A DNA stretch of 64,000 nucleotides from the NCBI GenBank assembly GCA_033675265.1, contig JAUJYZ010001494.1, positions 648,001 through 712,000 on the forward strand. Direction: 5' to 3'. Each line of letters begins with the position of its first letter. The stretch's first letter is position 1. Of the stretch, positions 1 to 13,800 are shown piece by piece. Under the pieces are notes generated by a model. The model saw only the letters and a program-made list of their open reading frames with translations. It searched no databases and was not told the origin of the DNA. Made by a program: the position numbers and the translations under genes. This stretch comes from Actinostola sp. cb2023 (taxonomy: Eukaryota; Cnidaria; Anthozoa; Actiniaria; Actinostolidae).

Positions 1-980
1 TAGGTTTTATGGTGTGCCATGTTGTATATGATATACAATCACGAGCCGAAGGTGAGGGCAGAGGCGAGCGATTGTAGATCTTATACAACACAGATGCGAA
101 TACTGTATCGGATCATATGCACAGATGTATAAAATCATGTTCTACTATATTTTTCAAGATACCAGTAAGTTTTGGCCGAGAAAATCAAAGTTTTAGTCTA
201 TGCAAATCAAGACGATTTTGTATCAGAAATACAAGCTCTTCCACGGATATGATTTCTATTGTTTTCCTCATGAATTATTAATGAATATGATAAGTATGTG
301 TAACAAGCCATGCCACTGCTATGATTTCTATTGTTTTCCTCATGAATTATTAATGAATATGATAAGTATGTGTAACAAGCCATGCCACTGCTATGATTTC
401 TATTGGTGTTATAAACAACAACTGATATTTCTATTTGTTTTTCAGACTCCTGTGCTACCTGACAGACATGACTCAATCATGACTCAATGTTACATTTTAT
501 AATTTGTTCATGTTAGTTCTTGTTAATCTACTTTAGAATTTAACGGATCCACCTTGGAGCAATCATGCACCTATGTAGTTGAGGTCCACTGTTTTGTACA
601 GAGATAAGCTATCTGTGTGCAGCATTGTACTTTCACTTGTTTCAGGAATTTTTGTTGAAATTTGTTTGTGAAATATGAATTTAGAGACAACAGCATTGTC
701 AAGTTTTGTTTTTAAAAGTACCATATAATGCCTGTATATAGAGCTTAATGGCAATAAATCAACAATAAAGAGCATGTGTGGGAGACAGTCTACATTCCAT
801 GACACCCCAACAGCACTAGCAAGAACCTTACAATGCTGTATTCCACATGCTGTCAGGAGATTACCTGTTTTCAAATATATTGTCAGATGATCTCCTCCCC
901 CTCCCAAAATTAACATACTTCACTATGCCTTCCCAAGCCCCAAGACAGTCTCCTATTAGTGACAACAAGTACCCCCAAAT
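1..980. other. Unassigned left flank with small foldback
   Basis: No recognisable gene. Positions 21-40 and 70-89 are an imperfect inverted repeat (GTTGTATATGATATACAATC and its complement), probably a transposon remnant. A 117-codon minus-strand open frame at 563-916 has no recognisable domain and is not called. Confidence 0.5.
247..405. repeat. 72-bp tandem duplication, about 2.2 copies
   Basis: The segment starting CTATGATTTCTATTG recurs at about 247, 319 and 391 with nearly no divergence. The period is a multiple of three, so both strands show open frames that are not evidence of coding. Confidence 0.9.
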
Positions 981-999
981 AAGTTCCCAGGACGTCTGT

Positions 1000-2460
1000 T
1001 GGGAGCTACTCAATACATTGACCTCTGTTGGGAGCTACTCAATACATTGCTAATTAACCCTGAACCTTTGTTGGGAGCTCCTCAATACATTGCTAATTAA
1101 CCCTGAACCTCTGGTTGGAGATCTTCTTGACAATACTTGTCAATACATTGCTAATTAACCCTGAACCTCTGTTGGGAGCTCCTCAATACATTGCTAATTA
1201 ACCCTGAACCTCTGGTTGGAGATCTTCTTGACAATACTTGTCAATACATTGCTAATTAACCCTGAACCTCTGTTGGGAGCTCCTCAATCATTGCTAATTA
1301 ACCCTGACCCTCTGGTTGGAGATCTTCTTGACAATACTTGTCAATACATTGCTAATTAACCTTGGCCCTTTGTTGGGAGCTCCTCAATACATTGCTAATT
1401 AACCCTGAACCTCTGTTGGGAGCTACATGTACAGTACTTGTTATTACATTTGCTAATTAACCCTGGACCTCTGTTGGGAGCTCCTCAATACATTGCTAAT
1501 TAACCCTGAACCTCTGTTGGGAGCTCCTCAATACATTGCTAATTAACCCTGAACCTCTGGTTGGAGATCTTCTTGACAATACTTGTAAATACATTGCTAA
1601 TTAACTCTGAACCTCTGTTGGGAGCTCCTCAATACATTGCTAATTAACCCTGAACCTCTGTTGGGAGCTCCTCAATACATTGCTAATTAACCCTGAACCT
1701 CTGGTTGGAGATCTTCTTGACAATACTTGTAAATACATTGCTAATTAACCCTGAACCTCTGTTGGGAGCTCCTCAATCATTGCTAATTAACCCTGAACCT
1801 CTGGTTGGAGATCTTCTTGACAATACTTGTCAATACATTGCTAATTAACCTTGGCCCTTTGTTGGGAGCTCCTCAATACATTGCTAATTAACCCTGAACC
1901 TCTGTTGGGAGCTACATGTACAGTACTTGTTATTACATTTGCTAATTAACCCTGGACCTCTGTTGGGAGCTCCTCAATACATTGCTAATTAACCCTGAAC
2001 CTCTGTTGGGAGCTCCTCAATACATTGCTAATTAACCCTGAACCTCTGGTTGGAGATCTTTCTTGACAATACTTGTAAATACATTGCTAATTAACTCTGA
2101 ACCTCTGTTGGGAGCTCCTCAATACATTGCTAATTAACCCTGAACCTCTGTTGGGAGCTCCTCAATACATTGCTAATTAACCCTGAACCTCTGGTTGGAG
2201 ATCTTCTTGACAATACTTGTAAATACATTGCTAATTAACCCTGAACCTCTGTTGGGAGCTCCTCAATCATTGCTAATTAACCCTGAACCTCTGGTTGGAG
2301 ATCTTCTTGACAATACTTGTCAATACATTGCTAATTAACCTTGGCCCTTTGTTGGGAGCTCCTCAATACATTGCTAATTAACCCTGAACCTCTGTTGGGA
2401 GCTACATGTACAGTACTTGTTATTACATTTGCTAATTAACCCTGGACCTCTGTTGGGAGC
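1000..2460. repeat. Minisatellite A1: 43- and 58-bp units in a ~489-bp higher-order repeat
   Basis: Short units (CTGTTGGGAGCTCCTCAATA core, 43 bp) alternate with longer ones (GGTTGGAGATCTTCTTGACA core, 58 bp), all ending in CTAATTAACCCTGAAC. Rare marker CTTGGCCCTTTG recurs at 1361, 1850 and 2340, so blocks of 489-490 bp have been copied as a whole about three times. Confidence 0.92.
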
Positions 2461-5400
2461 TACATGTACAGTACTTGTTATTACATTTGCTAATTAACCC
2501 TGGACCTCTGTTGGGAGCTACATGTACAGTACTTGTCAATACATTGCTAATCAACCCTGGACCTCTGTTAGGAGCTACACATGTACAGTACTTGTCAATA
2601 CATTGCTAATCAACCCTGGACCTCTGTTGGGAGCTACATGTACAGTACTTGTCAATACATTGCTAATCAACCCTGGACCTCTGTTGGGAGCTACATGTAC
2701 AGTACTTGTCAATACATTGCTAATAACCCTGGACCTCTGTTGGGAGCTACATGTACAGTACTTGTCAATACATTGCTAATCAACCCTGGACCTCTGTTGG
2801 GAGCTACATGTACAGTACTTGTCAATACATTGCTAATCAACCCTGGACCTCTGTTGGGAGCTACATGTACAGTACTTGTCAATACATTGCTAATCAACCC
2901 TGGACCTCTGTTGGGAGCTACATGTACAGTACTTGTCAATACATTGCTAATCAACCCTGGACCTCTGTTGGGAGCTACATGTACAGTACTTGTCAATACA
3001 TTGCTAATCAACCCTGGACCTACTGTACTTGGGACATTGCTACACCTCTGTTGGGAGCTACATGTACAGTACTTGTCAATACATTGCTAATCAACCCTGG
3101 ACCTCTGTTGGGAGCTACATGTACAGTACTTGTCAATACATTGCTAATCAACCCTGGACCTCTGTTGGGAGCTACATGTACAGTACTTGTCAATACATTG
3201 CTAATCAACCCTGGACCTCTGTTGGGAGCTACATGTACAGTACTTGTCAATACATTGCTAATCAACCCTGGACCTCTGTTGGGAGCTACATGTACAGTAC
3301 TTGTCAATACATTGCTAATCAACCCTGGACCTCTGTTGGGAGCTACTGTACAGTATGTCAATACATTGCTAATACTCTGTTGGGAGCTACATGTACAGTA
3401 CTTGTTAATACATTGCTAATCAACCCTGGACCTCTGTTGGGAGCTACATGTACAGTACTTGTCAATACATTGCTAATCAACCCTGGACCTCTGTTGGGAG
3501 CTACATGTACAGTACTTGTCAATACATTGCTAATCAACCCTGGACCTCTGTTGGGAGCTACATGTACAGTACTTGTACTTGTCAACCCTACAGCTACATT
3601 GTACTAACATTGCTAACCCTGGACCTCTGTTGGGAGCTACATGTACAGTACTTGTCAATACATTTGCTAATCAACCCTGGACCTCTGTTGGGAGCTACAT
3701 GTACAGTACTTGTCAATACATTGCTAATCAACCCTGGACCTCTGTTGGGAGCTACATGTACAGTACTTGTCAATACATTGCTAATCAACCCTGGACCTCT
3801 GTTGGGAGCTACATGTACATGTACTTGTCAATACATTGCTAATCAACCCTGGACCTCTGTTGGGAGCTACATGTACATGTAGTACTTGTCAATACATTGC
3901 TAATCAACCCTGGACCTCTGTTGGGAGCTACATGTACAGTACTTGTCAATACATTGCTAATCAACCCTGGACCTCTGTTGGGAGCTACATGTACAGTACT
4001 TGTCAATACATTGCTAATCAACCCTGGACCTCTGTTGGGAGCTACATGTACAGTACTTGTTAATACATTGCTAATCACCCTGGACCTCTGTTGGGAGCTA
4101 CATGTACAGTACTTGTCAATACATTGCTAATCAACCCTGGACCTCTGTTGGGAGCTACATGTACAGTACTTGTCAATACATTGCTAATCAACCCTGGACC
4201 TCTGTTGGGAGCTACATGTACAGTACTTGTTATTACATTTGTACCCTGGACCTCTGTTGGGAGCTACATGTACAGTACTTGTCAATTACATTGCTAATCA
4301 ACCCTGGACCTCTGTTGGGAGCTACATGTACAGTACTTGTCAATACATTGCTAATCAACCCTGGACCTCTGTTGGGAGCTACATGTACAGTACTTGTCAA
4401 TACATTGCTAATCAACCCTGGACCTCTGTTGGGAGCTACATTTGCTAATTAACCCTGTACTCTGTTCTACATACAGTACTTGCTAATCAACCCTGGACCT
4501 CTGTTGGGAGCTACATGTACAGTACTTGTCAATACATTGCTAATCAACCCTGGACCTCTGTTGGGAGCTACATGTACAGTACTTGTCAATACATTGCTAA
4601 TCAACCCTGGACCTCTGTTGGGAGCTACATGTACAGTACTTGTCAATACATTGCTAATCAACCCTGGACCTCTGTTGGGAGCTACATGTACAGTACTTGT
4701 CAATACTTGCTAATCAACCCTGGACCTCTCTTTGGGAGCTACATTGCTTGTCAATACATTGCTAATCAACCCTGGACCTCTGTTGGGAGCTACATGTACA
4801 GTACTTGTCAATACATTGCTAATCAACCCTGGACCTCTGTTGGGAGCTACATGTACAGTACTTGTCAATACATTGCTAATCAACCCTGGACCTCTGTTGG
4901 GAGCTACATGTACAGTACTTGTCAATACATTGCTAATCAACCCTGGACCTCTGTTGGGAGCTACATGTACAGTACTTGTCAATACATTGCTAATCAACCC
5001 TGGACCTCTGTTGGGAGCTACATGTACAGTACTTGTCAATACATTGCTAATCAACCCTGGACCTCTGTTGGGAGCTACATGTACAGTACTTGTCAATACA
5101 TTGCTAATCATAACCCTGGACCTCTGTTGGGAGCTACATGTACAGTACTTGTCTAATACATTGCTAATCAACCCTGGACCTCTGTTGGGAGCTACATGTA
5201 CAGTACTTGTCAATACATTGCTAATCAACCCTGGACCTCTGTTGGGAGCTACATGTACAGTACTTGTCAATACATTGCTAATCAACCCTGGACCTCTGTT
5301 GGGAGCTACATGTACAGTACTTGTCAATACATTGCTAATCAACCCTGGACCTCTGTTGGGAGCTACATGTACAGTACTTGTCAATACATTGCTAATCAAC

Positions 5401-7105
5401 CCTGGACCTCTGTTGGGAGCTACATGTACAGTACTTGTCAATACATTGCTAATCAACCCTGGACCTCTGTTGGGAGCTACATGTACAGTACTTGTCAATA
5501 CATTGCTAATCAACCCTGGATGTTGGGAGCTACATGTACAGTACTTGTCAATACATTGCTAATCAAACCCTGGACCTCTGTTGGGAGCTACATGTACAGT
5601 ACTTGTTATTACATTTGCTAATTAACCCTGGACCTCTGTTGGGAGCTACATGTACAGTACTTGTCAATACATTGCTAATCAACCCTGGACCTCTGTTGGG
5701 AGCTACATGTACAGTACTTGTCAATACATTGCTAATCAACCCTGGACCTCTGTTGGGAGCTACATGTACAGTACTTGTCAATACATTGCTAATCAACCCT
5801 GGACCTCTGTTGGGAGCTACATATGTACATGTACAGTACTTGTCAATACATTGCTAATCAACCCTGGACCTCTGTTGGGAGCTACATGTACAGTACTTGT
5901 CAATACATTTGCTAATCAACCCTGGACCTCTGTTGGGAGCTACATGTACAGTACTTGTCAATACATTGCTAATCAACCCTGGACCTCTGTTGGGAGCTAC
6001 ATGTACAGTACTTGTTAATACATTGCTAATCAACCCTGGACCTCTGTTGGGAGCTACATGTACAGTACTTGTACAATACATTGCTAATCAACCCTGGACC
6101 TCTGTTGGGAGCTACATGTACAGTACTTGTCAATACATTGCTAATCAACCCTGGACCTCTGTTGGGAGGGAGCTACATGTACAGTACTTGTCAATACATT
6201 GCTAATCTAACCCTGGACCTCTGTTGGGAGCTACATGTACAGTACTTGTCAATACATTGCTAATCAACCCTGGACCTCTGTTGGGAGCTACATGTACAGT
6301 ACTTGTCAATACATTGCTAATCAACCCTGGACCTCTGTTGGGAGCTATACATGACATGTACTTGTTATTACATTTGCTAATTAACCCTGGACCTCTGTTG
6401 AGAGCTACATGTACAGTACTTGTTATTACATTTGCTAATAACCCTGGACCCTGTTGGGGACCTCTGCTAATCAACCCTAGACCTCTGTTGGGAGCTACAT
6501 GTACAGTACTTGTCAATACATTGCTAATCAACCCTGGACCTCTGTTGGGAGCTACATGTACAGTATCAATACAGTACTTGAGCTAATACAGTATTGTCAA
6601 TAATCTAATCAACCCTGGACCCTCTGTTGGGAGCTACATGTACAGTACATTTGTCTGTTGGGAGCTACATACATTGCTAATCAACCCTGGACCTCTGTTG
6701 GGAGCTACATGTACAGTACTTGTCAATACATTGTAATCAACCCTGGACCTCTGTTGGGAGCTACATGTACAGTACTTGTCAATACATTGCTAATCAACCT
6801 GGACCTCTGTTGGGAGCTACATGTACAGTACTTGTCAATACATTGCTAATCAACCCTGGACCTCTGTTGGGAGGAGTACTACATGTACTCTGTACTACAT
6901 GTACAGTACTTGTCAATACATTGCTAATCAACCCTGGACCTCTGTTGGGAGCTACATGTACAGTACTTGTCAATACATTGCTAATCAACCCTGGACCTCT
7001 GTTGGGAGCTACATGTACAGTACTTGTCAATACATTTGCTAATCAACCCTGGACCTCTGTTGGGAGCTACATGTACAGTACTTGTCAATGCTAATCAACC
7101 CTAGA
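2460..7105. repeat. Minisatellite A2: about 80 copies of a 57-bp unit
   Basis: The unit holds GGGAGCTACATGTACAGTAC and TGCTAATCAACCCTGGAC; it is a homogenised relative of the longer A1 units. 57 is a multiple of three, so five or more frames stay open for long stretches with 19-residue periodicity; none is credible as protein. Degenerate and truncated units cluster at 3560-3610, 4440-4480 and 6345-6900. Confidence 0.95.
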
Positions 7106-7544
7106 GATAAAGAAAGTACAAAGACACAGCAGCCATGTTGTGGTACATGTACATGTAATATAAGTTGATGTGGAATGCTTTGTTATTGGGCACCAACATG
7201 GCCACCATGATGTCACTTGCAATCAAGAGCTACTTTCTTCATCTGAGCACCTTCTTGGTAGTTACATGTACCTTCTCCAGGATGTTCCTTTTAGGTACTC
7301 TTTAATCAAAGAACCTTGGATTGTTACAACCCATCAGGGCTACTATGCAGTAGGACCCTGCTTGCATAGACTGTCCCCAAGAGCCCTTCCCAATTTCTGT
7401 GGAAGTTGGCTATTCAGAATACTGAGACCCTCGCCAGCTTCCACATCATTGCCAGGAGGTATTCCTTCATTCAAGGCCCTATTGGGAACAACATTGGTTG
7501 CTAATGGAAGTCATTGCTACCCAACACTGGTCAAATGAACTTGT

Positions 7545-7550
7545 TTTATT
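7545..7550 (-). promoter_or_regulatory. Candidate WDR12 polyadenylation signal
   Basis: AATAAA on the minus strand about 240 nt after the WDR12 stop; the nearest canonical hexamer I found downstream. It implies that the small foldback at 7596-7678 lies in the 3' UTR. Confidence 0.45.
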
Positions 7551-7595
7551 ACAGACATTTCATCTTTGATTTCCAATACAGAGCAGTGATAGGTC

Positions 7596-7678
7596 GTCTC
7601 CTTCACAGCCGCTTGAGGTTGAGTCACACTACACGGGAAGCACAGCGTGACTTGACCTCAGGCGGCTGCAAAGGAGAC
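7596..7678. mobile_element. Short foldback element (MITE-like)
   Basis: 32-bp arms GTCTCCTTCACAGCCGCTTG... (7596-7627) and the near-complement ...GCGGCTGCAAAGGAGAC (7647-7678), separated by 19 nt. No coding capacity. Confidence 0.75.
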
Positions 7679-7791
7679 TACATAATAGGTTGCTTAACTT
7701 AAATTTGCCTAAATGAATTTCTGTCTTGTGGTATGATTTGTAAGCACATAACAAGTCCATGTGGGATATCTGCTGTCATGTCCTTCACATG

Positions 7792-7890
7792 TTACTGCGA
7801 ATCTCCATCACTTTGCTGTGGTGCCTTCCAGCTGTTGGCAGACACTTCATAGATGATTAGCTGGTTATCTGCTCCGCCACTTAATACATG
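7792..7890 (-). CDS. WDR12: WDR12 exon 15, C-terminus and stop
   Basis: Encodes [19 protein letters not shown] and a short polar tail ending GDSQ, then TAA at 7794-7792. It closes the propeller (vertebrate LLLSGGADNKLYSY). Acceptor TTTCAG. Confidence 0.94.
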   Translation of the reverse strand, partial: HVLSGGADNQLIIYEVSANSWKAPQQSDGDSQ

Positions 7891-10800
7891 CTGAAAACAA
7901 GTACAAAGAACTCAATTCCAGGCATAACAGTGAGAAAGTGTTGCTTGAATGTGACTAGCTGGTATGAAACAATCTTATGTACTTGTCCAACAACCATGTG
8001 CATAATATGATTACTGTAAAATATATTGATATAAGCTAAATGATAAATAAGAAGGGCTGTCAAATGGTCCCCACAAAAAGTCAAAGAGTCGCAAAATTTT
8101 GGTCAAATTTCGTGGGTATCGGTGGAAATCGGTGAAAAAGTGTCTCGGGCTCACAAAAAATTCCTTGTCTCAAAGAGTCTCGCAAAGTCTCGCCTCGACC
8201 ATTCGATACCCCAATAAGAGTTTGGTGAAAGGTTATCAAAATGAAGTTATGGTGAAAGTCATCTGCAAAGGCGGCAGCAAAGCCCTCGTGCAGTTCAACA
8301 ACTGTCAATCATATTGATGCTCCATTCTAAGATTGGCCACTAAAAGGCTGTTAAAATTGGAAAGGAACTACTGCCTTACATACACTGTACATACATGTAC
8401 ATACATTGTACATACATACATTGTACATACATACACTGTACATACATACACTGTACATACATACACTGTACATACAATGTAGCGTTAGGGGATGGTGAGC
8501 CATTTTGAGAGAAACAAATGAGACATCAACTACTTGCTCATGCTGCATTACAGTATTATTACCTTTGGTTTTGTCCAGTCGATGCACATGACTTTGTCTT
8601 GGTGTCCATTCATGGTGTAGAGTGGTGTATACGGGCTGGAAAAGTATGGAAATGAATTAATACATGTGTCTTATTGTATTTGGAGCATGTTTCATGGTAC
8701 GTTGATGAAATTTATCACCTTCGCGTGTCCCACAACTTGACTGAGGTATCATACGACCCTGATGCTAACTCAAACTCGTTGCTAGGAGACCAGGCTAATG
8801 ATGAAACCCATCCCTGATGAGACGTCAGTGTTCCTTTGATCACTTGACCATCTGCAAATACACAATGTTACACTTAGATTTATGGAGTGCGCGGTGAATA
8901 TGGAGTGTGCGGTGAGTATGGAGTGATTATGGAGTGCGCGGTGAGTATGGAGTGCATGGTGATTATGGAGTACATGGTGAGTATGGACTGCACAGTGAGT
9001 ATGGAGTGCGTGGTGAGTATGGAGTGATTATGGAGTGCGCGGTGAGTATGGAGTGATTATGGAGTGCATGGTGAGTATGGAGTGATTATGGAGTGCATGG
9101 TGAGTATGGAGTGAGTGAGTATGGAGTGCATGGTGAGTATGGAGTGATTATGGAGTGCATGGTGAGTATGGAGTGATTATGGAGTGCATGGTGAGTATGG
9201 AGTGATTATGGAGTGCATGGTGAGTATGGAGTGATTATGGAGTGCATGGTGAGTATGGAGTGATTATGGAGTGCATGGTGAGTATGGAATGATTATGGAG
9301 TGCATGGTGAGTATGGAGTGATTATGGAGTGCATGGTGAGTATGGAGTATGATTATGGAGTGCATGGTGAGTATGGAGTGATTATGGAGTGCATGGTGAG
9401 TATGGAGTGATTATGGAGTGCATGGTGAGTATGGAGTGATTATGGAGTGCATGGTGAGTATGGATGGTGATTATGAGTGATTATGGAGTGCATGGTGAGT
9501 ATGGAATGATTATGGAATGATTATGAAGGTGCATGGTGAGTATGGAGTGATTGGAGTATGGAGTGCATGAGTATGGAGTGCATGGTGAGTATGGAGTATT
9601 ATGAGTGCATGGTGATATATGATTATGGAGTGCATGGTGAGTATGGAGTGATTATGGAGTGCATGGTGAGTATGGAATGATTATGGAGTGAGTGTATGGT
9701 GAGTATGGGAGTATGATTATGGAGAGTGCATGGTGAGTATGTGCATGGTGAGTATGGAGTGCATGGTGAGTATGGAGTGATTATGAGTGCATGGTGAGTA
9801 TATGAGTGATTATGGAGTGCATGGTGAGTATGGAGTGATTATGGAGTGCATGGTGAGGTGGAATGATTATGGAGTGCATGGTGAGTATGGAGTGATGGTT
9901 ATGGAGATTATGGTGAGTATGGAGTGATTATGGAGTGCATGGTGAGTATGGAGTGATTATGGAGTGCATGGTGAGTATGGAGTGATTATGGAGTGCATGG
10001 TGAGTATGGAGTGCATGGTGAGTATGTGAGTATGAGATTATGGAGTGATGGTGTATGGTATGGAGTGCATGGTGTAGTGATTATGAGAGTGAGTATGGAG
10101 TGAGTGGAGTGCATGGTGAGTATGGAGTGATTATGGAGTGCATGGTGAGTATGGAGTGATTATGGAGTGCATGGTGAGTATGGAGTGATTTATGGAGTGC
10201 ATGGTGAGTATGGAATGATTATGGAGTGCATGGTGAGTATGGAGTGATTATGTGAGTGCATGGTGAGTATGGAGTGATTATGGAGTGCATGGTGAGTATG
10301 GAGTGATTATGGAGTGCATGGTGAGTATGGAGTGATTATGGAGTGCATGGTGAGTATGGAGTGATTATGGAGTGCATGGTGAGTATGGAGTGATTATGGA
10401 GTGCATGGTGAGTATGGAGTGTATGAGTGCATGGTGAGTATATGATTATGAGTGCATGGTGAGTATGGAGTGATTATGGAGTGCATGGTGAGTATGGAGT
10501 GATTATGGAGTGCATGGTGAGTATGGAGTGATTATGGAGTGCATGGTGAGTATGGAATGATTATGGAGTGCATGGTGAGTATGGAGTGATTATGAAGTGC
10601 ATGGTGAGTATGGAGTGATTATGGAGTGCATGGTGAGTATGGAGTGATTATGGAGTGCATGGTGAGTATGGAGTGCATGGTGAGTATGGTGAGTATGGAA
10701 TGATTATGGAGTGCATGGTGAGTATGGAGTGATTATGAAGTGCATGGTGAGTATGGAGTGAGTATGGAGTGCATGGGATTATGAGTGCATGGTATGGAAT

Positions 10801-13800
10801 GATTATGGAGTGCATGGTGAGTATGGAATGATTATGGAGTGCATGGTGAGTATGGAGTGATTATGAAGTGCATGGTGAGTATGGATGATGATTATGGTGA
10901 GTGAGTGATTATGGAGTGCATGGTGAGTATGGAGTGATTATGAAGTGCATGGTGAGTATGGAATGATTATGAAGTGCATGGTGAGTATGGAGTGATTATG
11001 AGTGCATGGTGAGTATGGAGTGATTATGAAGTGCATGGTGAGTATGGAATGATTATGAAGTGCATGGTGAGTATGGATTATGATGGTGAGTATGGAGTGA
11101 TTATGGTGCAGTATGAGTATGGAGTGATTATGAGTGCATGGTGAGTATGGAGTGATTATGAAGTGCATGGTGAGTATGGAGTGATTATGAAGTGCATGGT
11201 GAGTATGGAGTGATTATGAAGTGCATGGTGAGTATGGAGTGATTATGAAGTGCATGGTGAGTATGGAGTGATTATGAAGTGCATGGTGAGTATGGAGTGA
11301 TTATGAAGTGCATGGTGAGTATGGAGTGATTATGAAGTGCATGGTGAGTATGGAGTGATTATGAAGTGCATGGTGAGTATGGAGTGATTATGAAGTGCAT
11401 GGTGAGTATGGAGTGATTATGAAGTGCATGGTGAGTATGGAGTGATTATGAAGTGCATGGTGAGTATGGAGTGATTATGAAGTGCATGGTGAGTATGGGA
11501 GTGATTATGAAGTGCATGGTGAGTATGGAGTGATTATGAAGTGCATGGTGAGTATGGAGTGATTATGAAGTGCATGGTGAGTATGGAGTGATTATGAAGT
11601 GCATGGTGAGTATGGAATGATTATGAAGTGCATGGTGAGTATGGAATGATTATGAAGTGCATGGTGAGTATGGAGTGATTATGAAGTGCATGGTGAGTAT
11701 GGAGTGATTATGAAGTGCATGGTGAGTATGGGAGTGATTATGAAGTGCATGGTGAGTATGGAGTGATTATGAGTGTATGGAGTGCATGGTGAGTATGGAG
11801 TGATTATGGAAGTGCATGGTGAGTATGGAGTGATTATGAAGTGCATGGTGAGTATGGAATGATTATGAAGTGCATGGTGAGTATGGAATGATTATGAGTG
11901 CATGGTGAGTATGGATGATTATGGAGTGCATGGTGAGTATGGAATGATTATGAAGTGCATGGTGAGTATGGAGTGATTATGGAGTGCATGGTGAGTATGG
12001 AGTGATTATGAAGTGCATGGTGAGTATGGAGTGATTATGGAGTGCATGGTGAGTATGGAGTGATTATGAAGTGCATGGTGAGTATGGAGTGATTATGGAG
12101 TGCATGGTGAGTATGGAATGATTATGAAGTGCATGGTGAGTATGGAGTGATTATGAAGTGCATGGTGAGTATGGAGTGATTATGAAGTGCATGGTGAGTA
12201 TGGAATGATTATGAAGTGCATGGTGAGTATGGAGTGATTATGAAGTGCATGTATGAGTGATTATGGAGTGATTATGGAGTGAAGTGCATGGTGAGTATGG
12301 AGTGATTATGAAGTGCATGGTGAGTATGGAATGATTATGAAGTGCATGGTGAGTATGGAGTGATTATGAAGTGCATGGTGAGTATGGGAGTGATTATGAA
12401 GTGCATGGTGAGTATGGAATGATTATGAAGTGCATGGTGAGTATGGAGTGATTATGAAGTGCATGGTGAGTATGGAGTGATTATGAAGTGCATGGTGAGT
12501 ATGGAATGATTATGAAGTGCATGGTGAGTATGGGAGTGATTATGAAGTGCATGGTGAGTATGGAGTGATTATGGAGTGCATGGTGAGTATGAGTGATTAT
12601 GATGGAGTGCATGGTGAGTATGATGATATGGAAGTGCATGGTGAGTATGGAATGATTATGAAGTGCATGGTGAGTATGGAATGATTATGAAGTGCATGGT
12701 GATGTATGGAATGATTATGAAGTGCATGGTGAGTATGGAGTGATTATGAAGTGCATGGTGAGTATGGAGTGATTATGAAGTGCATGGTGAGTATGGAGTG
12801 ATTATGAGTGCATGGTGAGTATGGATGATTATGAAGTGCATGGTGAGTATGGAGTGATTATGAAGTGCATGGTGAGTATGGAATGATTATGAAGTGCATG
12901 GTGAGTATGGAGTGATTATGAAGTGCATGGTGAGTATGGAGTGATTATGAAGTGCATGGTGAGTATGGAGTGATTATGAAGTGCATGGTGAGTATGGAGT
13001 GATTATGAAGTGCATGGTGAGTATGGAATGATTATGAAGTGCATGGTGAGTATGGAATGATTATGAAGTGCATGGTGAGTATGGAATGATTATGAAGTGC
13101 ATGGTGAGTATGGAGTGATTATGAAGTGCATGGTGAGTATGGAGTGATTATGAGTGCATGGTGAGTATGGAATGATTATGGAGTGCATGGTGAGTATGGA
13201 ATGATTATGAAGTGCATGGTGAGTATGGAATGATTATGGAGTGCATGGTGAGTATGGAGTGATTATGGAGTGCATGGTGAGTATGGAGTGATTATGAAGT
13301 GCATGGTGAGTATGGAATGATTATGGAGTGCATGGTGAGTATGGAGTGATTATGAAGTGCATGGTGAGTATGGAGTGATTATGAAGTGCATGGTGAGTAT
13401 GGAATGATTATGAAGTGCATGGTGAGTATGGAGTGATTATGAAGTGCATGGTGAGTATGGAGTGATTATGAAGTGCATGGTGAGTATGGAGTGATTATGG
13501 AGTGCATGGTGAGTATGGAATGATTATGAAGTGCATGGTGAGTATGGAATGATTATGAAGTGCATGGTGAGTATGGAGTGATTATGGAGTGCATGGTGAG
13601 TATGGAGTGATTATGAAGTGCACGGTGAGTATGGAGTGATTATGAAGTGCATGGTGAGTATGGAATGATTATGGAGTGCATGGTGAGTATGGAGTGATTA
13701 TGGAGTGCATGGTGAGTATGGAATGATTATGAAGTGCATGGTGAGTATGGAATGATTATGAGTGCATGGTGAGTATGGAGTGATTATGAAGTGCATGGTG

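Larger units (their letters stand above)
7106..7791. other. Region between array A2 and WDR12 stop
   Basis: Holds the likely WDR12 3' UTR and a foldback at 7596-7678. A 122-codon plus-strand frame at 7170-7538 has no recognisable domain or flanking splice logic and is not called. Confidence 0.5.

Noticed and set aside
563..916. 117-codon minus-strand ORF in the left flank
   Set aside because: No recognisable domain; could contain an exon of an unseen gene, but nothing in the window supports it.
2522..7094. Dozens of overlapping ORFs with 19-residue periodicity on both strands
   Set aside because: They arise because the 57-bp unit is a multiple of three and lacks stops in several frames; frames break at every indel and no start, splice or domain logic supports them.
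7170..7538. 122-codon ORF near the WDR12 3' end
   Set aside because: No domain recognised, no splice signals, lies in the likely 3' flank of WDR12.
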